NCBI RefSeq assembly: GCF_000620165.1
Contig: NZ_JHVN01000025.1
Location: forward strand, 1-36,082
From: Anoxybacillus tepidamans PS2
Lineage (GTDB): Bacteria; Bacillota; Bacilli; Bacillales; Anoxybacillaceae
DNA length: 36,082 nt
Reading direction: 5' to 3'
Both the position numbers and the translations under genes were made by a program. This document shows positions 31,809 through 36,082 of the stretch, one piece after another. The stretch's first letter is position 1. Each line of letters starts with the position of its first letter. The notes under the pieces were generated by a model that saw only the letters and a program-made list of their open reading frames with translations, ran no database searches and had not been told where the DNA came from.

Positions 31809-32826
31809 AATATGCTCCCGAGTCTTTTTTTGCTTGTCATGGAGAAGGGACATAAGCGTATATGGAGCATACAGGAGGATATCGGCGTATTTTTGAGAAT
31901 TTGGCATATATTCATCTGTTATCGGGGGAAATTCATACATATGCGGTCATATCCTTTTATTCCCTATTTGTAAAAGACATACAGCCATCGATACAATAAT
32001 TAATACAATTATGTAACTATTCAGTATATTGAAAGCGGAGATTTTCTTTTACGGAAGGTATTGAAGGAAGTGACTTTGAAGTAGCTAGCGTTTTATTTTA
32101 TCAAGATGGCACGCTGAGCTGTGATGAGGCAAAAAGTGTCACACATAACTTCCGTTTCTCTCTTCGTAAAGAAAGTGTCTCACTTTTATCCATTTTCTTA
32201 GCCTATTGCGCCAAGTTATCAACAAATGGAACAGGTTCTCGTAGAAAACAAAGCAGATTGCTAGCCTAGATCAAATGAGAATTTTGTATTTCACTTAATA
32301 ACGGTCGCTGTCTGATGATCACAACTACCTATTCCCCTTGTCTGAACGGGGAAAGCGCGCTCGGTAAGAATCGCCAATTTATATAATCACTCTGTTTCTT
32401 TTTATATGCTATATGGTGGCAAAAGTCCTTGCCGAGAGTGGATTGAATCGTTTTTTGAAGAAGAAAGGTTTGATGAAAGGAAGCTTCAAATTCTCCAGTA
32501 ACGTCACATTTGCGAGTTATTGAAATTTTCTTCGTACTGTTCCTCGTCGGTTTGATTCCAAATAGAGTCTGCATCTTCTCTTCCATAAATCCGTGTTTAA
32601 AAACTTTCCGTATTGTTTGAATTCCTGCAAATGACGTATTACCTACCGCATAGTAGACCTGGAAACATCTAAAATTTCGCTTTCGTGCATCATATAAACC
32701 GATTTTGTTCGGTTAATGAGGAGAATTTTCGTAAATTTTAACGGGACATCTCATGTTTGCTATGTATTTACATGAAAAAGTTGACCTATCTTGTGATTAA
32801 TGATCGGATGCTGAATAGTTACATGA
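31809..32826. other. About 1 kb without a convincing gene
   Basis: AT-rich and low in coding signal. Two weak traces: a plus-strand frame open from 32033 to 32269 (78 codons) with no start codon, and on the minus strand a short stretch near 32676-32628 translating as MMHESEILDVSRSTMR, then a stop and VIRHLQEF, which resembles a broken helix-turn-helix. A minus-strand frame 32586-32329 (85 codons) has no ribosome binding site. These may be remains of decayed genes. A hairpin AACCG/CGGTT lies near 32698-32715. No riboswitch or clear promoter for the transporter was recognised. Confidence 0.45.
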
Positions 32827-32913
32827 TTGTTTTCTGTACGCGGCTTGTGTCAATTGGTCTGTGACCTGCTATCGTGTTTGGGCTATTTCCAACCCTGTAA
32901 AGGAGGAATTCCA

Positions 32914-33816
32914 TTGCGTAAATATGCGGCGTTTATTGTAACGATTTTATTGTTCTTATCGTTAACAGCCTGTGGGACGGGAGAAAAAGCGGAAAAAGGA
33001 AGAATTGTCATTGCAGGCAAAAAATTCACTGAACAGGTGATTTTAACTCATTTACTGGCGGAATATTTAAAAGCTAACACAAAGTTAGATGTTGAAGTAA
33101 AAGATAGCTTAGGCGGCGCTTTTATGCTGGAGCAGGCGATTGAAAACGGTGATATAGATGCATACGTAGAATATACAGGTACTGGCTATTTAAATATCTT
33201 AAAAAATCAATACGATTCATCACAAACGCCAGATGAGGTGTACCAAGCGACGAAAAAAGGGTATAAGGAGAAATTTAATATCGCCTGGCTTAAGCCGCTT
33301 GGATTTAACAATACATATGCTTTGGCCGTAAGAAAAGAGTTAGCCGATAAGCTTGGAATCAAAACATGTTCTGATTTAGCTAAAAAATCGAATCAGCTCG
33401 TGTTCGGCTCAGATGCTGAATTTTTTGAACGGAGCGATGGATACGATGGGTTAGTGAAAGCGTACGGGTTTCATTTTAAGAAAACGACAAATATTGATCC
33501 TGATTTGCAATACGAAGCAGCAAAGAACGGAGATATTGATGTCATTACCGCTTATACAACCGATGCGCGTATTAAAAAATACAATCTCGTTGTACTTGAA
33601 GACGATAAACACTATTTTCCGCCGTATTACGCTGTGCCGATTATCCGTCAGGAAGTTTTAGATGCCAATCCGGGATTAGAAGAAGCATTAAACAAGCTTG
33701 GAGGAATATTATCTGATGAAAAAATGATGAAACTAAATGGAGAAGTAAATATCGAAGGCAAACAGCCAAAACAAGTTGCGATAGATTTCCTCAAGTCGGA
33801 AGGATTGATTCATTAA
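32914..33816 (+). CDS. Osmoprotectant (glycine betaine/carnitine/choline-type) binding lipoprotein
   Basis: A 300-residue solute-binding lipoprotein of the OpuBC/OpuCC-ProX family. The start is TTG 32914 after AAAGGAGG; the signal peptide ends LTAC with lipidated Cys20. IVIAGKKFTEQVILTHLLAEYL begins the mature domain; DAYVEYTGTGYL is the hinge region whose Tyr takes part in the aromatic cage of quaternary-amine binders; GDIDVITAYTTDARIKKYNLVVLEDD is also typical. It delivers substrate to the ATPase and permease encoded next. The longer in-frame start at 32827 would destroy the signal peptide and is rejected. Substrate cannot be fixed from sequence alone. Confidence 0.9.
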   Translation: MRKYAAFIVTILLFLSLTACGTGEKAEKGRIVIAGKKFTEQVILTHLLAEYLKANTKLDVEVKDSLGGAFMLEQAIENGDIDAYVEYTGTGYLNILKNQYDSSQTPDEVYQATKKGYKEKFNIAWLKPLGFNNTYALAVRKELADKLGIKTCSDLAKKSNQLVFGSDAEFFERSDGYDGLVKAYGFHFKKTTNIDPDLQYEAAKNGDIDVITAYTTDARIKKYNLVVLEDDKHYFPPYYAVPIIRQEVLDANPGLEEALNKLGGILSDEKMMKLNGEVNIEGKQPKQVAIDFLKSEGLIH

Positions 33817-33840
33817 TAGTTTATCCGAAGGAGGGATCGC

Positions 33841-34968
33841 ATGATTCGGTTTGAAAATGTGCAAAAACGATACGATGATGGTTTTGTCGCTGTAAAAAAT
33901 ATGAATCTCGAAATTAAAAAAGGAGAGTTGGTTACGCTAATTGGTCCAAGCGGATGCGGAAAGACAACGACGATGCGCATGATTAACCGCCTAACGGAGC
34001 CGACATCCGGAAAGATTTATATTGATGGGGAGGATATTTCGGCTATAGATCCAGTTGAACTTCGGCGAAACATTGGCTATGTCATCCAACAGATCGGTTT
34101 GTTTCCCCATATGACGATTGAACAAAATATTGTGCTTGTTCCAAAATTGAAAAAATGGGAACCAGCCATGTATGAAAAGCGAGTCAATGAACTACTGGAG
34201 TTAGTTGGCTTAGATCCATTCACTTTTAAACAACGTTATCCATCGGAATTGAGTGGAGGCCAACAGCAGCGCGTTGGAGTTATTCGAGCTTTAGCGGCGG
34301 AACCTGACATTATTCTCATGGATGAACCGTTTAGCGCGCTAGATCCGATCAGCCGCGAGCAACTTCAAGATGATATTATGAGACTTCAAGAAGAAGTTCA
34401 AAAGACAATTGTGTTTGTAACTCATGATATGGATGAGGCGTTGAAAATTGCCAACCGCATCGCCATTATGAGGGAAGGGGAAATCGTTCAATTCGATACT
34501 CCTGATAGAATCTTGCGACATCCTGCCGATGATTTTGTACGTGGCTTTATCGGAGAAAACCGGCTTCAGCAGGGAGGTTCGTTCGTTCCGACAGCGAAAG
34601 ATTTAATGTCTTCATTTGTTGTTACCTCCTCACCAAATCGTGGATTGGCCGAGGCATTTCGTTTGATGAAGGAAAAGAAAGTAGATAGCTTGATTATTAC
34701 CGGTAAAAATCATGTATTCCTTGGGGTTGTGGCGTTAAAAGAGTTAGAAAAACATTATGGAAAAGAAGAATTGGTGCTGGGAGATATTGCAGATTACGAT
34801 ATCACGACATTAGAAAAGGATGCGGATGTGACAAGTGTAGCTGACGTGTTTCAACATAAAGATATAAATGTGATTCCAGTGCTAGAGGGAAATCGATTAG
34901 TGGGAGTGATCACAAGATCCAGCATGATGCGTGGATTGGCAGAATGGGAGTTTCATAAGCAACAGTGA
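33841..34968 (+). CDS. Osmoprotectant ABC transporter ATP-binding protein with CBS domains
   Basis: A 375-residue ATPase of the OpuCA/OpuBA type. Walker A GPSGCGKTT at residues 35-43, Q-loop VIQQIGLFPHMT, signature LSGGQQQR, Walker B ILMDEPFSALDP, and the H-loop VTHDMDEAL. After residue ~250 come two CBS domains (VDSLIITGKNHVFLGVV and INVIPVLEGNRLVGVITRSSMMRGL), which in this family sense ionic strength or nucleotides such as cyclic di-AMP. GGAGGG before ATG 33841. Twenty-four bp after the binding-protein gene. Confidence 0.94.
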   Translation: MIRFENVQKRYDDGFVAVKNMNLEIKKGELVTLIGPSGCGKTTTMRMINRLTEPTSGKIYIDGEDISAIDPVELRRNIGYVIQQIGLFPHMTIEQNIVLVPKLKKWEPAMYEKRVNELLELVGLDPFTFKQRYPSELSGGQQQRVGVIRALAAEPDIILMDEPFSALDPISREQLQDDIMRLQEEVQKTIVFVTHDMDEALKIANRIAIMREGEIVQFDTPDRILRHPADDFVRGFIGENRLQQGGSFVPTAKDLMSSFVVTSSPNRGLAEAFRLMKEKKVDSLIITGKNHVFLGVVALKELEKHYGKEELVLGDIADYDITTLEKDADVTSVADVFQHKDINVIPVLEGNRLVGVITRSSMMRGLAEWEFHKQQ

Positions 34969-34982
34969 GGGGGGACTGACAG

Positions 34983-35618
34983 GTGAATCTCATTCAGACC
35001 TTTGTGGAAAGAAAGCAAGATATTTGGATTGCTTTTCAAGAACATATATTATTATCGGGAATCTCGATGGCAATTGCGATTGTTGTTGCGGTTCCTCTCG
35101 GTATCGCATTGACAAGAAATAAAAAGCTTGCCGAGCCAGTGATTGGTATAGCTGCCATTATTCAAACGATTCCTAGCCTTGCGCTGTTGGGATTTATGCT
35201 GCCGATTTTCGGAATTGGAAAATTGCCGGCTGTTATCGCTCTGACGTTATACGCCTTACTTCCTATTTTAAGGAACACATATACAGGCATTCTTGGTGTA
35301 GATCCAGCATTGGTTGATGCAGGAAGAGGGATGGGAATGACATCTTGGCAAATTTTACGGATGGTCGAATTTCCGCTTTCCTTGCCAGTCATCATGGCAG
35401 GAGTGCGAACGGCCACCGTCTTGACGATTGGTGTAACTGCATTGGCGACGTTTATCGGTGCTGGCGGGCTTGGCGACCTCATTGACCGTGGCCTGCGCGT
35501 GGCGGATAAAAATCTTATATTAGCAGGCGCTATTCCTGCTGCTGTCTTGGCAATTCTGTTTGACCTTTTATTGAGGAAAATCGAAGATAAAGTAACGCCA
35601 AAAGGATTAAAGTCATAG
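34983..35618 (+). CDS. Osmoprotectant ABC transporter permease
   Basis: A 211-residue membrane protein with about five to six helices, OpuCB/OpuCD type. The EAA loop is visible as DAGRGMGMTSWQILRMVEFPLSLPVIMAGVR, and IQTIPSLALLGFMLPIFGIG and TFIGAGGLGDLIDRGL are family signatures. GTG start at 34983 with GGGGGG nine bases before. B. subtilis OpuB and OpuC each carry two permease genes; here only one is present before the region becomes gene-free, so it may form a homodimer or pair with a permease encoded elsewhere. No terminator is obvious behind it. Confidence 0.93.
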   Translation: MNLIQTFVERKQDIWIAFQEHILLSGISMAIAIVVAVPLGIALTRNKKLAEPVIGIAAIIQTIPSLALLGFMLPIFGIGKLPAVIALTLYALLPILRNTYTGILGVDPALVDAGRGMGMTSWQILRMVEFPLSLPVIMAGVRTATVLTIGVTALATFIGAGGLGDLIDRGLRVADKNLILAGAIPAAVLAILFDLLLRKIEDKVTPKGLKS

Positions 35619-35727
35619 TCAATGTGTTTGCATGATCCCGGAATGTGCTTCGGTGTTGAAAGGGCAATAACGTTGTACAAAGTAGAGTATGTCCGATCAG
35701 CATGAAGTCATAAGTTTAATATGAAGA
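35619..35727. other. Gene-free stretch behind the transporter operon
   Basis: I see no gene, RNA or clear terminator here. The only structure is a weak CCGGAA/TTCGG inverted match near 35639-35652. Confidence 0.4.
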
Positions 35728-35730
35728 AAC

Positions 35731-35770
35731 GACCTCTCCCACCTAGAATTTGCTTAGAGGTGGGGGATTT
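35731..35770 (+). repeat. Hairpin repeat, copy C
   Basis: CTCCCACCT (35736-35744) pairs with AGGTGGGGG (35758-35766) across a 13-nt loop. The surrounding sequence matches the two ends of the element at 25582-26090 and copy D at 35966-36008. Same orientation as copy D. Confidence 0.75.
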
Positions 35771-35965
35771 CCATTAAAGAATAAACGCAAAGAGAGATTT
35801 ATTAATTAACAACGCGGGCTGTAGCCTATACGGCGGACGAGCTAATGGTAGCGCTCGTTGCATGTCATATAACTTATCACCGTTATTATCGGAATGGCCC
35901 AAGAGTAAATGTAAGGAATTGCGATGATATGACAATTTCATGATTGTATATCAATTGAGACATAT
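35771..35965. other. Spacer between two direct hairpin repeats
   Basis: 195 bp with no open frame of note. It contains an inverted match ACGAGC/GCTCGT (about 35838-35859), and is otherwise AT-rich. With copies C and D it may be a short non-autonomous element. Confidence 0.4.
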
Positions 35966-36008
35966 GAACCTCTCCCACCTACATTTCATTTAGAGGTGGG
36001 AGTTTCTT
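35966..36008 (+). repeat. Hairpin repeat, copy D
   Basis: CTCCCACCT (35972-35980) pairs perfectly with AGGTGGGAG (35994-36002). GAACCTCTCCCACCTACA at the start and AGAGGTGGGAG at the end match the ends of the 25.6-26.1 kb element. Direct orientation relative to copy C. Confidence 0.8.
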
Positions 36009-36082
36009 ACTACTCGATCAAAGAAGCTTCAACGCAGAAGAAGGCGGTCTTCTTCGGCTCGATAAGAGGATCGGAAGCCTTC
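36009..36082. other. Window end, no gene seen
   Basis: GC-richer sequence with a GAAGAAG/CTTCTTC hairpin (about 36037-36055) and repeated GAAG and CTTC words, somewhat like the GAAGGC-rich rRNA spacer at the window start. It is too short to classify. Confidence 0.35.

Noticed and set aside
32329-32586. Minus-strand 85-codon frame in the gene-poor region
   Set aside because: No ribosome binding site, no recognisable family, and surrounded by interrupted frames.
32698-32716. PurBox-like sequence (CCGAAC on the minus strand)
   Set aside because: Only a single box with two mismatches and no partner at the right spacing; next to genes with no purine role.
32827-32913. N-terminal extension of the osmoprotectant-binding protein
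   Set aside because: It would place 29 residues before a typical lipoprotein signal peptide; the TTG at 32914 has an ideal Shine-Dalgarno sequence.
25582-36008. CRISPR array formed by the four hairpin repeats
   Set aside because: Copies are far apart, differ in orientation, are imperfect and lack regular spacers or cas genes.

Overview
The window looks like chromosome of a thermophilic or moderately thermophilic bacillus of the Geobacillus / Parageobacillus / Anoxybacillus group. The 5S rRNA, PcrA, LigA and PurF match what I remember of that group and of Bacillus subtilis, gene order follows the B. subtilis pur-pcrA-ligA region, and base composition is moderate with Bacillus-type ribosome binding sites. 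I cannot fix the species without a search.

Layout. (1) Positions 1-353 are the tail of an rRNA operon: 23S-5S spacer, 5S rRNA and terminator. (2) A small heat-shock-protein gene (488-940, minus) diverges from the purine operon; its upstream region carries repeated ATCAC/GTGAT half-sites. (3) Positions 1084-14240 are the complete twelve-gene operon for IMP synthesis, purEKBCSQLFMNHD. It is preceded by two PurR boxes, a sigma-A promoter and a guanine-type riboswitch with terminator. A 34-codon membrane micro-gene lies antisense over the purD 3' end, followed by a DUF2892 gene. (4) Positions 14542-23903 hold yerA (adenine-deaminase-like), yerB, yerC, then pcrB-pcrA-ligA-camS (lipid synthesis, DNA repair, lipoprotein). 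(5) Positions 23914-25580 are a proline/arginine-catabolic P5C dehydrogenase with its own promoter, a candidate CcpA site and a terminator. (6) Positions 25582-26090 are a ~0.5 kb element bounded by ~60-bp imperfect inverted repeats that each fold into a hairpin. (7) On the minus strand are a coiled-coil protein gene and adeC (adenine deaminase). (8) gatCAB (28566-31773) encodes the tRNA-dependent amidotransferase. (9) About 1 kb without convincing genes follows. (10) A compatible-solute ABC transporter (binding protein, ATPase, one permease) follows, and then two more copies of the hairpin repeat.

How it works together. Purine metabolism is the main theme: de novo IMP synthesis under PurR and guanine control, plus two adenine-deaminase-family genes that could feed adenine into hypoxanthine. 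The most interesting signal is a second, unlabelled purine riboswitch on the minus strand in front of adeC (28285-28391). Its aptamer is canonical and guanine-type. Downstream are two mutually exclusive helices, one of which buries the adeC ribosome binding site, so guanine is predicted to switch off adenine salvage at translation. The other item worth following is the family of four ~45-bp hairpin repeats, paired inverted at 25.6-26.1 kb and direct at 35.7-36.0 kb, which look like ends of non-autonomous mobile elements.
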